Shown here in pieces: positions 8,798-16,240 of a DNA stretch of 20,315 nucleotides. The stretch's first letter is position 1, and every line of letters starts with the position of its first letter. Under the pieces are notes generated by a model. The model did not search any database. It was not told the origin of the DNA and saw only the letters and a program-made list of their open reading frames with translations. The position numbers and the translations under genes were made by a program. The DNA is from an uncultured Parabacteroides sp. (lineage in GTDB: Bacteria > Bacteroidota > Bacteroidia > Bacteroidales > Tannerellaceae). Location: NCBI GenBank assembly GCA_900552415.1, contig USAD01000010.1, positions 1 to 20,315 of the forward strand, written 5' to 3'.

Positions 8798-8826
8798 TTT
8801 GGCCCACGAAATATTGCGTATATTCG
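8798..8826 (+). promoter_or_regulatory. Predicted promoter of surE-lpxB
   Basis: A -33 TTTG (8798-8801) and a -7 TATATTCG (8819-8826; 7 of 8 to TAnnTTTG) are 17 bp apart. A transcript from here would start near 8833, which rules out an in-frame TTG at 8799 as the surE start and supports ATG 8862. Confidence 0.55.
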
Positions 8827-8861
8827 CGCAACTCAAAACAGAAAATCAGGAACAGATTCGT

Positions 8862-9629
8862 ATGACAAAAGAGAGACCTTTAATTCTGATCACGAATGAT
8901 GATGGCTATTTGGCCAAGGGTATTAATGAACTAGTGAATTCTCTCCGGGATTTGGGCGACCTGGTCGTGTTCGCTCCCGACGGGCCGAGATCAGGCATGA
9001 GCAGCGCTATTACCTCATTAATCCCGATCAAGTACGCCTTGGTGCGTGAGGAACCGGGACTGACTGTCTACCGTTGCACGGGCACGCCGGTCGATTGTGT
9101 GAAATTGGCCATTAACGTAGTGCTGGAACGCAAGCCGGATCTTTTGGTGTCGGGTATTAATCATGGTGGTAACATGGCGATTTGCGTGAATTATTCGGGG
9201 ACAATGGGTGCCGCGATCGAGGGTTGCATTTTTGATGTTCCCTCTTTAGGTGTCTCATTGCTCGATCATCGGGCAGATGCCGACTTTACGGAGTCGTGCC
9301 GGTTGGGACGGCAAGTGGCCCAGAAAGTTCTTGAGGAGGGCTTGCCGCATGGTACTTACTTGAACCTGAACGTGCCTGTTACCGATCGGGTAAAAGGAGT
9401 CAAGGTGTGTCGGCAGACAGATGGCCGTTGGGTGCGCGAGTTCAAGCTTTCGGAGGATGGGGCCGGCAAGCCGGTCTATTGGTTGACGGGCGATTTCGAG
9501 AGTCGTGAGCCGATCTTGCCAGACAACGATATGGTAGCGCTCGACGCGGGTTATGCCAGTCTGGTACCTTGTAAGGTCGACGTGACCGATTATGAGTTCA
9601 TGAGTCATTTGGATAACTGGAAATTATAG
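8862..9629 (+). CDS. surE: 5'/3'-nucleotidase SurE
   Basis: A 255-residue SurE-family phosphatase, usual length for the family. SurE enzymes are cytosolic, metal-dependent and remove phosphate from nucleoside 5'- and 3'-monophosphates (and short polyphosphates in some species). The N-terminal motif LITNDDG (residues 9-15) supplies the metal-binding Asp pair 13/14; [13 protein letters not shown] (about 39-51) contains the conserved Ser/Gly region; VSGINHGGN (about 96-104) supplies the conserved Asn. The start is ATG 8862, giving [15 protein letters not shown]; a longer frame from TTG 8799 would begin inside the likely promoter. lpxB starts 7 nt after its stop, so the two are probably co-transcribed. 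The pairing of surE with lpxB is, as I recall, common in Bacteroidales. Confidence 0.96.
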   Translation: MTKERPLILITNDDGYLAKGINELVNSLRDLGDLVVFAPDGPRSGMSSAITSLIPIKYALVREEPGLTVYRCTGTPVDCVKLAINVVLERKPDLLVSGINHGGNMAICVNYSGTMGAAIEGCIFDVPSLGVSLLDHRADADFTESCRLGRQVAQKVLEEGLPHGTYLNLNVPVTDRVKGVKVCRQTDGRWVREFKLSEDGAGKPVYWLTGDFESREPILPDNDMVALDAGYASLVPCKVDVTDYEFMSHLDNWKL

Positions 9630-9636
9630 TCAGACC

Positions 9637-10770
9637 ATGAAATATTACCTGATCGCGGGTGAGGCCTCGGGCGATTTGCATGCCTCGAACCTGATGGCCG
9701 CTTTGGCCAAGATTGATCCGGAGGCGGACTTCCGTTTCTTGGGTGGCGACCTGATGCGGGCCGTAGGCGGCACTTTGGTTCGGCATTACCGGGAAATGGC
9801 CTATATGGGTTTTATTCCTGTCCTGCTGCATCTGCGGACAATCTTGCGGAATATGCGGACTTGTGAGGCGGATATCGAGGCCTATGCTCCCGATGTGGTG
9901 ATATTGGTTGATTATCCAGGCTTTAACTTGAAGATCGCCCGGTTTGTCCATGAGCGGTTGGGTATTCCGGTTCATTATTATATCTCACCGAAGATATGGG
10001 CTTGGAAACAGTATCGGATCAAGGATTTTCGTCGTTATGTGGATCGGATGTTCTGTATCCTGCCTTTTGAGGTCGACTTTTTCCATAAGCTTAATTATCC
10101 GGTGGACTATGTTGGGAATCCATCGGTTGATTCGGTTTCTCATTTCCTGAAGTCAGCTTCTGGAGAGGCGAGCTTGGCAGAAGCGTGCGATTTGGATCGT
10201 GAGCGGCCTATTCTGGCGCTTTTGGCCGGAAGCCGGAAACAGGAGATTCGAGACAATTTGCCGACCATGTTGCGTGCCGCCGCATGTTTCCCTCATTACC
10301 AACCGGTGATCGCTGGCGCTCCTGGTATCGATCCCGATTATTATCGAAGCTATATGGGGGATTCGGACGTACGGATCGTTTTTGGCCAGACCTATGCTTT
10401 GCTTCGTGAGAGCGAGGTCGCTTTGGTCACTTCCGGTACGGCGACGTTGGAAACTTGCCTTTTCCGGGTACCGCAAGTGGTTTGTTATTATACGCCAGCG
10501 GGAAAATTGGCCAGCTTTGTATTTAAGCATTTCTTCCATACGCCATATATCTCGTTGGTGAACCTGATCGCCGGACGAGAGGTGGTCCAGGAGCTGTTTG
10601 GCGGACGTTTCTCGTTAGAGTCGATCCGGCAAGAGCTTGGCCGGATCATAAATGAACCGGCCTATCGCCAGGCGATGTTGGATGGGTATGATGAGGTGAT
10701 CCGGATCTTGGGTGAGCCGGGCGCTTCGGAACGGACCGCTCGCTTGATCTATAACTCTTTGATCCATTAA
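9637..10770 (+). CDS. lpxB: Lipid-A-disaccharide synthase LpxB
   Basis: A 377-residue glycosyltransferase of family GT19, normal length. It joins UDP-2,3-diacylglucosamine and lipid X (2,3-diacylglucosamine 1-phosphate) to form the tetraacyl disaccharide 1-phosphate of lipid A, acting at the inner face of the cytoplasmic membrane. Motifs seen: N-terminal LIAGEASGDLHA (about 5-16), VDYPGFN with the likely catalytic Asp92 (91-97), YYISPKIWAWK (about 113-123), VGNPSVD, LLAGSRKQEI (about 193-202, the nucleotide-sugar binding region) and VTSGTATLETCL. The ATG at 9637 follows surE by 7 nt. Consistent with a Gram-negative envelope. Confidence 0.97.
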   Translation: MKYYLIAGEASGDLHASNLMAALAKIDPEADFRFLGGDLMRAVGGTLVRHYREMAYMGFIPVLLHLRTILRNMRTCEADIEAYAPDVVILVDYPGFNLKIARFVHERLGIPVHYYISPKIWAWKQYRIKDFRRYVDRMFCILPFEVDFFHKLNYPVDYVGNPSVDSVSHFLKSASGEASLAEACDLDRERPILALLAGSRKQEIRDNLPTMLRAAACFPHYQPVIAGAPGIDPDYYRSYMGDSDVRIVFGQTYALLRESEVALVTSGTATLETCLFRVPQVVCYYTPAGKLASFVFKHFFHTPYISLVNLIAGREVVQELFGGRFSLESIRQELGRIINEPAYRQAMLDGYDEVIRILGEPGASERTARLIYNSLIH

Positions 10771-10786
10771 CATCTTTTAGATGATA

Positions 10787-10814
10787 AGGGGTGCAGCGTT
10801 TCCCCTGCTTTTAC
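10787..10814 (+). terminator. Weak possible terminator after lpxB
   Basis: AGGGG (10787-10791) can pair with CCCCT (10802-10806) over a 10-nt loop, followed by GCTTTT. The stem is short and the T-run brief, so this may be only partial termination or chance. Confidence 0.3.
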
Positions 10815-10865
10815 CGTCTAACCCTACAGAAACAGATTGAAGATAGATTCTTTAAGTATTAATTT

Positions 10866-11654
10866 ATGGAAAATCTAAAGAGGATTATTCTGATGTTGAT
10901 GGTTGCGGCTGTGACCCTATTTTCGCTTCCCTCTTGTTTGGGTGATGATGATTTGGTGAACGATCCGAACTATTCGTTGGATAATGTTTGGTTGGCGATC
11001 GCCACGGTGGTTCCTCAAGGAGGCAACGTGTTCTATTTGCGGTTGGACAACGGAAAAACCTTATGGCCGGCGGCCACAAATTATCCGGATTATGAGCCGA
11101 AAGAGAATCAACGGGCATTTGTAAGCTTTACCATATTGAGCGACTCGATTCAGGGATTCGCCCATTACCTCAAGTTGAATGGTATTCATGATATTTTGAC
11201 AAAGCAGATTGCCCCTGATATGGGCGCCGCTAACGATTCGATCTATGGAACGGATCCTGTGGATATCCCGGGTGTAGAGAATGTTTGGGTCGGTGATGGT
11301 TACCTGAATTTCTATTTCATTGTCAAGCAAGGCGGGCAGAAGGCGCATTATATCAACCTGATCCAGCCCGATGCGGAGAATGATCCATACATGGTTGAGT
11401 TCCGTCATCACGCTAAAGGCGATCCGGCAATTTCGTCTGGCTCAGGGCGGGTAGCGTTTAATCTCGCGTCATTGCCTGATACTAAAGGCAAGACGGTAGA
11501 CCTGAAGGTGAAAGTGCGTACTTTCAGTGGCGAGCGGACTTATACCGTCAAGTATAATACGGATAAGACTGCTCTTTACGAGACGGGAAATGGCGGTTTG
11601 GGGGATAACAGTATTTCCAACGCGAGTGGCTTTGAGAATGGCAATATTCAATAG
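10866..11654 (+). CDS. NigD-like surface lipoprotein
   Basis: A 262-residue lipoprotein. Residues 1-23 form a lipoprotein signal peptide with a lipobox-like LPSC, giving lipidated Cys24. Directly after it comes LGDDD, an acidic stretch resembling the Bacteroidetes lipoprotein export signal, which suggests the protein is carried to the cell surface. The remainder is rich in beta strands, with an N-terminal domain (about 35-120, VWLAIATVVPQGGNVFYLRL...TLWPAA) and a second part with LNFYFIVKQGGQKAHYINL (about 143-161) that match what I know of NigD_N/NigD_C proteins, named after a gene in a Prevotella bacteriocin cluster. The molecular role of NigD-like proteins is unclear, and no bacteriocin gene is visible nearby. 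It ends with a strong terminator and is probably its own transcription unit, 95 nt after lpxB. Confidence 0.83.
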   Translation: MENLKRIILMLMVAAVTLFSLPSCLGDDDLVNDPNYSLDNVWLAIATVVPQGGNVFYLRLDNGKTLWPAATNYPDYEPKENQRAFVSFTILSDSIQGFAHYLKLNGIHDILTKQIAPDMGAANDSIYGTDPVDIPGVENVWVGDGYLNFYFIVKQGGQKAHYINLIQPDAENDPYMVEFRHHAKGDPAISSGSGRVAFNLASLPDTKGKTVDLKVKVRTFSGERTYTVKYNTDKTALYETGNGGLGDNSISNASGFENGNIQ

Positions 11655-11709
11655 TATTAGCAAATAACCTTCCACATAACTTTTATTTTATCATTTATTC
11701 CTTATAGAG

Positions 11710-11741
11710 AAGGAGGCGTCGTGACGATGCCTCTTTTTTTT
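11710..11741 (+). terminator. Strong rho-independent terminator after the NigD-like gene
   Basis: GAGGCGTCG (11713-11721) pairs with CGATGCCTC (11725-11733) with one G-U pair around a TGA loop, followed by eight T (11734-11741); flanking A/T pairs extend the stem. Located about 56 nt after the stop codon. Confidence 0.93.
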
Positions 11742-11796
11742 GTGTGTTCCCGCCATGAGGCTTATGGGGATCGGATAAAATGGAAAGATAAATTGG

Positions 11797-11824
11797 TTGA
11801 ACCAGGATTATTGGTTTAACTTCG
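11797..11824 (+). promoter_or_regulatory. Predicted promoter of rnz
   Basis: A TTG (11797-11799) and a -7 TAACTTCG (11817-11824) are separated by 17 bp, the same spacing as proposed for surE. The -7 box is followed by CGGG. The start codon at 11846 would give a leader of roughly 15 nt. Confidence 0.5.
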
Positions 11825-11845
11825 CGGGAGATTCTTTGATGGATT

Positions 11846-12760
11846 ATGGCTGATTTTGACTTGCATATTTTAGGATGTGGATCGGCGTTGCCGACAACCC
11901 GTCATTTGCCGACTTCTCAGGTGATTAACCTTCGGGATAAGTTGTACATGATCGATTGTGGGGAGAACACGCAATTGCAAATACGTCATGCCCACCTGAA
12001 ATTCAGTCGGCTGACGCATATTTTCATCTCTCATTTGCATGGTGATCATTGTTTTGGTTTACCAGGCCTGATCTCAACTTTAGGTATGTTGGGGCGTACA
12101 GGTGAGTTGGTGATTCATGGACCGAAAGAGCTGGAGGATTTTCTTGAGCCGATCCTGCGTCTCTTTTGTAAGGGAATGCCTTTTGATGTTCGGATTGAGC
12201 CGGTCAATACGACCCAGCACGCCTTGATTATGGAGGATCGCTCGTTGAGTGTCTGGTCTATTCCGTTAAAGCATCGGATTCCCTGTTGTGGTTATCTTTT
12301 CGCCGAGAAACCAAAGGAAGCGCATATTATCCGTGAGATGATAGACTTTTATCAGGTCCCGATTCGCCAGATCCAGGAGATCAAGCGGGGTGCCGATTTT
12401 ATTACGCCTGAAGGTGAGGTAATTCCTAATGGCCGCCTGACCAAGCCGGCCGAGCGTCCGAAACGTTACGCCTTCTGTTCCGATACAGCCTTTAATCCGG
12501 GGATTGTCCCTTTTATCGAAGGAGTTGATTTACTTTATCATGAGGCCACTTTCGCTGAACGGGATTTGGCTCGGGCGAAGGAAACGTTCCATTCGACTGC
12601 CCGTCAGGCGGCAACGATCGCCCGTGAGGCTGGCGTAAAGCGTCTGGTGATCGGTCATTATTCGGCTCGTTACGAGAATACGGCTTTCTTATTGGATGAG
12701 GCCCGTGAGGTTTTCCCGGAGACGATTTTGGGGAACGAGGGAATGGTTTTGTCGGTTTGA
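11846..12760 (+). CDS. rnz: Ribonuclease Z (tRNA 3' endonuclease)
   Basis: A 304-residue short-form tRNase Z, normal length for bacteria. It cuts the 3' trailer from tRNA precursors, using two zinc ions in a metallo-beta-lactamase fold. The zinc motif HLHGDH is at residues 63-68 in the sequence ISHLHGDHCFGLPGL; GCGSALPT lies near the N-terminus (10-17); downstream, FCSDTAFNPG provides the bridging Asp, LLYHEATF the next motif, and HSTARQAA followed by VIGHYSARY the remaining zinc ligands and the C-terminal His motif. ATG 11846 is preferred; an upstream ATG at 11839 opens a different frame that stops at once. It stands alone between two transcription signals. Confidence 0.97.
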   Translation: MADFDLHILGCGSALPTTRHLPTSQVINLRDKLYMIDCGENTQLQIRHAHLKFSRLTHIFISHLHGDHCFGLPGLISTLGMLGRTGELVIHGPKELEDFLEPILRLFCKGMPFDVRIEPVNTTQHALIMEDRSLSVWSIPLKHRIPCCGYLFAEKPKEAHIIREMIDFYQVPIRQIQEIKRGADFITPEGEVIPNGRLTKPAERPKRYAFCSDTAFNPGIVPFIEGVDLLYHEATFAERDLARAKETFHSTARQAATIAREAGVKRLVIGHYSARYENTAFLLDEAREVFPETILGNEGMVLSV

Positions 12761-12765
12761 AAAGT

Positions 12766-12790
12766 CTGTTTGATGAATAAAAACAGTTTT
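12766..12790 (+). terminator. Possible terminator after rnz
   Basis: CTGTTT (12766-12771) pairs with AAACAG (12781-12786) over a 9-nt loop, followed by TTTT. It begins 6 nt after the rnz stop. The stem is AT-rich, so strength is uncertain. Confidence 0.42.
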
Positions 12791-12817
12791 CCATGAAAAG
12801 GAAATGATTTTTCTTCT

Positions 12818-12825
12818 TAATTTTG
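12818..12825 (+). promoter_or_regulatory. Predicted -7 element of the small sorting-domain gene
   Basis: TAATTTTG matches TAnnTTTG in full and lies 22 nt before the ATG at 12847. It argues against an in-frame TTG at 12823 as start codon, because that TTG is the end of the box itself. Confidence 0.55.
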
Positions 12826-12846
12826 TGGAGAAATCCGGATAATCGT

Positions 12847-13176
12847 ATGGGTATGTTTTGGAAATCATTAGCGTTGTCTGTTCTTTTGCTTGTTGGGAGC
12901 GGGTTTGACGGCTGGGCGACAGAAGTCGTTTCGTCGGCTAAGCAAACTCGTGCCATGACGCAAGAGGTGGAAAAGACGGAGATTGTCGCTTATGAGAATC
13001 GGATTAAGATCTCGGCTGCGCCAGTGAATAGCGTGATTGAGATCTTCAGCGTAGTCGGCATCAAGGTGAAAGAGATCCGAGTCTCGCAACCTGACGGCGA
13101 ATACGCCTTGGATCTGCCTAAGGGTTATTATATTATCCGCCTGAATGACGTTGTCCGGAAGATCGTTATCCGTTAG
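12847..13176 (+). CDS. Small secreted protein made almost only of a type IX (type A) sorting-like domain
   Basis: A 109-residue protein from ATG 12847 (a second ATG at 12853 is possible). Residues 1 to about 24 are a signal peptide (FWKSLALSVLLLVGSG hydrophobic core). After a short polar stretch, the last ~60 residues read like a Por_Secre_tail/type A sorting domain: VIEIFSVVGIKVKEI, then GEYALDLPKGYYIIRL, then VVRKIVIR. In the family this C-terminal domain targets proteins to the type IX secretion system and is normally attached to a large cargo. Here almost no cargo is present. The function is therefore unclear: a minimal secreted protein, a remnant of a larger gene, or a beta-sandwich domain with another use. 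It has its own promoter-like element and its stop overlaps the tail of the DUF3109 gene by 11 nt on the other strand. Confidence 0.75.
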   Translation: MGMFWKSLALSVLLLVGSGFDGWATEVVSSAKQTRAMTQEVEKTEIVAYENRIKISAAPVNSVIEIFSVVGIKVKEIRVSQPDGEYALDLPKGYYIIRLNDVVRKIVIR

Positions 13177-13762
13177 TCTCCTTTTGCCGGTTCCACTCGT
13201 CGGCGCATTCCTCGAGCGCATCATACCAAGCTTGTCCGAACTTGCGGATCAGCGGCTCCTTCAAGAATTTATAGATGGGTAATTTCTCCTTCTCACCCAA
13301 TATTTCCGCCGCCTTGCATACTTTCCAGCGATGATAGTTGACTGCCTGGAATTCCGGGTATTTCGTGATCCGGATCGGGTAGAGATGGCAAGAGATGGGC
13401 TTGTAAAAGTCGATTCTTCCCTCTCGGTAAGCCTTCTCGATGGCGCATTTGCAGATGCCATCGGCATCGTAACAGGTGAAGACGCAATCCTTGCCGTCAA
13501 CAATAGAGGTGACAATGTCGCCGTCCTCGTCGATGTAACCGACACCCTGCTTGTTGATAACCTCTTGTGCTTTGGGTGATAGGTCGTTCCATATTTCTGG
13601 CAGGATCTCGCGCAACTTGTGGAATTCCTCCTCCTCGAGCGGTGCGCCCGCGTCGCCTTCCACGCAGCATTCTCCTTTGCAGTGAGCCAGATCGCATAAG
13701 AAATGGCGCTCGATCACGTCGAGGCTGACCAATGTATCGTCTATTTGAATCATGTCGATCAT
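13166..13762 (-). CDS. DUF3109 family cysteine-cluster protein
   Basis: A 198-residue protein from ATG 13762 (MIDMIQIDD); ATG 13753 is also possible, while a TTG at 13786 lies in the gpmI terminator and is unlikely. It carries a cysteine cluster of the YkgJ-like type: Cys 23, 28, 32 and 33 (LCDLAHCKGECC), a second group CVFTCYDADGICKC, then ISCHLYPIR and VCKAAE. Such clusters probably bind a metal or an Fe-S cluster; no reaction is established for DUF3109 as far as I know. No signal peptide, so cytosolic. It lies downstream of gpmI in the same direction but beyond a strong terminator, and converges on the sorting-domain gene with an 11-nt tail overlap. Confidence 0.85.
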   Translation of the reverse strand: MIDMIQIDDTLVSLDVIERHFLCDLAHCKGECCVEGDAGAPLEEEEFHKLREILPEIWNDLSPKAQEVINKQGVGYIDEDGDIVTSIVDGKDCVFTCYDADGICKCAIEKAYREGRIDFYKPISCHLYPIRITKYPEFQAVNYHRWKVCKAAEILGEKEKLPIYKFLKEPLIRKFGQAWYDALEECADEWNRQKETNG

Positions 13763-13784
13763 GTTGATGGTAGGTGATAGGACC

Positions 13785-13820
13785 AAAAAAGGGCTGTGCC
13801 CATAATGAGTACAGCCCTTT
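13785..13820 (-). terminator. Strong rho-independent terminator of gpmI
   Basis: AAAGGGCTGT (13788-13797) and ACAGCCCTTT (13811-13820) are a perfect 10-bp inverted repeat. On the minus strand the stem is followed by TTTTTT, so it terminates transcription leaving gpmI, whose stop is at 13835. Confidence 0.93.
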
Positions 13821-13834
13821 AGGTCGTTCTATAT

Positions 13835-15349
13835 TTATTTAATCAAATCCTTGCCTGTCATCTCGGCCGGTTGCGGCATACCCATGATGTGCAGGATAGA
13901 AGGAGCGACGTCCGCGAGGACACCGTTCTCTACCTTAGCGGCCTTGTTCTCGGTAACGTAAACGAACGGAACCGGATTCAAGGAGTGTGCCGTGTTAGGC
14001 GTGCCATCCTCGTTCAAGGCGTGATCGGCATTACCGTGGTCAGCGATGATGATGACTTCGTAGTCGTTTGCCTTAGCGGCCTCTACCGTATCCTTCAAGC
14101 AGTTGTCGATTGTCTCAACCGCTTTCTCGATAGCGCCGTAGATACCTGTGTGTCCAACCATATCGCCATTAGCGTAGTTGACAACGATGAAGTCGTATTT
14201 CTTCGTGTTGATTGCCTCAACCAATTTGTCTTTTACCTCGTAGGCGCTCATCTCCGGCTTCAGGTCGTAAGTCGCTACCTTTGGTGAAGGAACCAGGATA
14301 CGCTCCTCGTTCTCATACGGTGTTTCGCGGCCACCGTTGAAGAAGAAGGTTACGTGCGCGTATTTCTCTGTCTCGGCGATGTGGAGCTGAGTCTTGCCGC
14401 TGTTCGCGAGGTACTCGCCCAGAGTGTTCTGTACGTTCTCCTTGTCGAACAGGATGTGTACACCCTTGAAAGAGGCATCGTACGGAGTCATGCAATAGTA
14501 TTGCAAGCCCGGGATCGTATGCATACCTTGCTCCGGCATATCCTGTTGTGTCAAGACGATAGTCAACTCTTTCGCACGGTCGTTACGATAGTTGAAGAAG
14601 ATGACAACATCGCCCTCTTTGATCGTACCGTCTACGTTCGCGTTGTTGATCGGTTTGATGAACTCGTCGGTTACGCCCTCATCGTAAGACTCTTGCATAG
14701 CCTGTACCATATCGGTAGCTTGCTTGCCCTTACCCTCGATCAACAGGTCGTAAGCCTCTTTGACACGCTCCCAACGTTTGTCGCGGTCCATCGCGTAGAA
14801 ACGACCAACTATAGAGGCGATCGTGCCGGCGGATTTGGCGCAGTGCGCTGTCAACTCCTCGATGAAGCCCTTACCGCTCTTCGGGTCGGTATCACGGCCA
14901 TCCATGAAACAGTGGATGAATGTATTCTTGATCTCATATTCCTTCGCGATGTCGCAAAGTTTGAAAAGGTGATCCAATGAGCTGTGTACACCGCCATTGG
15001 AAGTCAAGCCCATGAAGTGGACGCTCTTGCTGTTCTCTTTCGCGTAAGAGAAAGCGGAAACAATCTCCTTGTTCTTCAGGATGCTGTTGTCTGCGCATGC
15101 CCGGTTGATCTTTACCAGGTCCTGATAAACGATACGGCCGGCGCCAATGTTCAGGTGACCTACCTCCGAGTTCCCCATTTGGCCATCAGGCAGGCCTACA
15201 TTCTCGCCGCTCGCTTGTAATTGTGAATGAGGATAGGTTGCCAACAAAGAATCCCAATACGGAGTCGGTGTGCAAGAGATCACGTCGTCCTTGCCTTTGT
15301 CGCCAATACCCCAACCGTCACAAATGATTAAAAGCGCTTTCTTACTCAT
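13835..15349 (-). CDS. gpmI: 2,3-bisphosphoglycerate-independent phosphoglycerate mutase
   Basis: A 504-residue enzyme, the usual size for GpmI. It interconverts 3-phosphoglycerate and 2-phosphoglycerate in glycolysis and gluconeogenesis in the cytosol, using two Mn ions and a phosphoserine intermediate. Alkaline-phosphatase-like domain ends are present: CDGWGIG with metal ligand Asp11 at the N-terminus, [10 protein letters not shown] with the catalytic Ser61, and near the C-terminus [14 protein letters not shown] and [13 protein letters not shown] with further metal ligands. Middle text such as [11 protein letters not shown] and [11 protein letters not shown] is typical of the substrate-binding insert domain. 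Start ATG 15349 ([14 protein letters not shown]). It is monocistronic: a promoter-like box lies about 37 nt upstream and a strong terminator follows. Confidence 0.98.
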   Translation of the reverse strand: MSKKALLIICDGWGIGDKGKDDVISCTPTPYWDSLLATYPHSQLQASGENVGLPDGQMGNSEVGHLNIGAGRIVYQDLVKINRACADNSILKNKEIVSAFSYAKENSKSVHFMGLTSNGGVHSSLDHLFKLCDIAKEYEIKNTFIHCFMDGRDTDPKSGKGFIEELTAHCAKSAGTIASIVGRFYAMDRDKRWERVKEAYDLLIEGKGKQATDMVQAMQESYDEGVTDEFIKPINNANVDGTIKEGDVVIFFNYRNDRAKELTIVLTQQDMPEQGMHTIPGLQYYCMTPYDASFKGVHILFDKENVQNTLGEYLANSGKTQLHIAETEKYAHVTFFFNGGRETPYENEERILVPSPKVATYDLKPEMSAYEVKDKLVEAINTKKYDFIVVNYANGDMVGHTGIYGAIEKAVETIDNCLKDTVEAAKANDYEVIIIADHGNADHALNEDGTPNTAHSLNPVPFVYVTENKAAKVENGVLADVAPSILHIMGMPQPAEMTGKDLIK

Positions 15350-15385
15350 GATTTCAATAGTTTATTAAAGTTGTTTTTCTGCCCG

Positions 15386-15393
15386 CGAAGATA
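15386..15393 (-). promoter_or_regulatory. Predicted -7 element of gpmI
   Basis: On the minus strand this reads TATCTTCG followed by CGGGC, a 7-of-8 match to TAnnTTTG. It is 36 nt upstream of the gpmI ATG. It mirrors the box of the divergent YgjP-like gene. Confidence 0.5.
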
Positions 15394-15403
15394 ATGATTT
15401 CTA

Positions 15404-15435
15404 TTTGATTAATTTTGTTTTATTCGTTACTTTCG
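15404..15435 (+). promoter_or_regulatory. Predicted promoter of the YgjP-like gene
   Basis: A -33 TTTG (15404-15407) and a -7 TACTTTCG (15428-15435) are 20 bp apart. Only 9 nt separate the -7 box from the ATG at 15445, so the transcript would be leaderless or nearly so. Confidence 0.5.
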
Positions 15436-15444
15436 CGGGCGGTC

Positions 15445-16146
15445 ATGGAAAAAGAGGTATTCATAGAGGGAATAGGCATGGTCACTTTCAGGCAAAGCCC
15501 GAAAGCAAGGCATTATAGCTTGAAGATCAGTAAAGGAAAGGTGCTGGCCGTGATGCCGGTTGGGGGCAATGAAGCGCTGATGCGGCGTTTTATTAATGAG
15601 AACCGTGCACGGATCGAGACGGCATTGGTGAAACATCCGGAGCGACTGCCGCTGGATGAGTCGACCGACTTGCGGGCCACGACGTTCTGTGTGCGGATCT
15701 GCCGGTCGGAGCGAAAGGATTTCCGGATGCGCCTGCAGGATGAGGTGTTGTCGGTCGAGTGCCCCGTTGAGACCTGTTTTAGCGACGCGAGGGTGCAGGA
15801 ATTGCTTCGGTCAATGATCGAGCGGGCCTTGCGCCATGAGGCCAAGCGGCTCCTGCCCGGCAGGCTTTCCGGATTGGCCATGCGTCATGGCTTTCGTTTC
15901 AGTGAGGTGAAGATCAATAACAGCAAGAGTCATTGGGGCAGTTGTACCAGCCGGAAAAATATTAACCTCTCCTTGTCGTTGATGCTCCTTCCCTGGCATC
16001 TGGTCGATTATGTCCTGTTGCATGAGTTATGCCATACGGTCGAGATGAGCCACAACGACCGTTTTTGGGCCTTGATGGACAAGGTGACTGGCGGACGGGC
16101 GTTGGCGCTCCGGCATGAGTTGAAAGGGTATCATATGTTGGGGTGA
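15445..16146 (+). CDS. YgjP-like zinc metallopeptidase (DUF45, M48-related)
   Basis: A 233-residue cytosolic protein with no signal peptide. Zinc-protease motif HELCH (HExxH) at residues 193-197, with His203 a likely third ligand (EMSHNDRFW), preceded by the family marker SHWGSC at 162-167 and LPWHLVDYVLLHEL. This arrangement is that of YgjP/DUF45 proteins. The natural substrates are not established. ATG 15445 is chosen because an in-frame TTG at 15415 lies within the promoter. It is divergent from gpmI and convergent with the TonB-dependent receptor gene, separated from it by the 22-bp repeat region. No terminator was recognised after it. Confidence 0.92.
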   Translation: MEKEVFIEGIGMVTFRQSPKARHYSLKISKGKVLAVMPVGGNEALMRRFINENRARIETALVKHPERLPLDESTDLRATTFCVRICRSERKDFRMRLQDEVLSVECPVETCFSDARVQELLRSMIERALRHEAKRLLPGRLSGLAMRHGFRFSEVKINNSKSHWGSCTSRKNINLSLSLMLLPWHLVDYVLLHELCHTVEMSHNDRFWALMDKVTGGRALALRHELKGYHMLG

Positions 16147-16240
16147 GCGTAAAGCCGGTAGTGGTTCCCTCAGGGGCTGAATAAGCGACCTGCTATCCTT
16201 AAGAAAGCCTTGCGGATGTCGTTCCAATGTTATGCTGAAT

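Noticed and set aside
6948..8861. A parS site near parAB
   Set aside because: I looked for a palindrome like GTTTCACGTGAAAC in and around the genes and found none that is convincing; parS may lie outside the window.
8799..8861. N-terminal extension of SurE from TTG 8799
   Set aside because: It lies in the likely promoter, and SurE proteins start shortly before the NDDG motif.
8774..10840. Shared AGAAACAGATT upstream of surE (about 8780) and of the NigD-like gene (about 10826)
   Set aside because: An 11-bp AT-rich match at different distances from the start codons; too short to separate from chance.
10866..11654. A bacteriocin locus around the NigD-like gene
   Set aside because: No precursor peptide, peptidase-transporter or immunity gene was seen nearby; the family name alone is not evidence.
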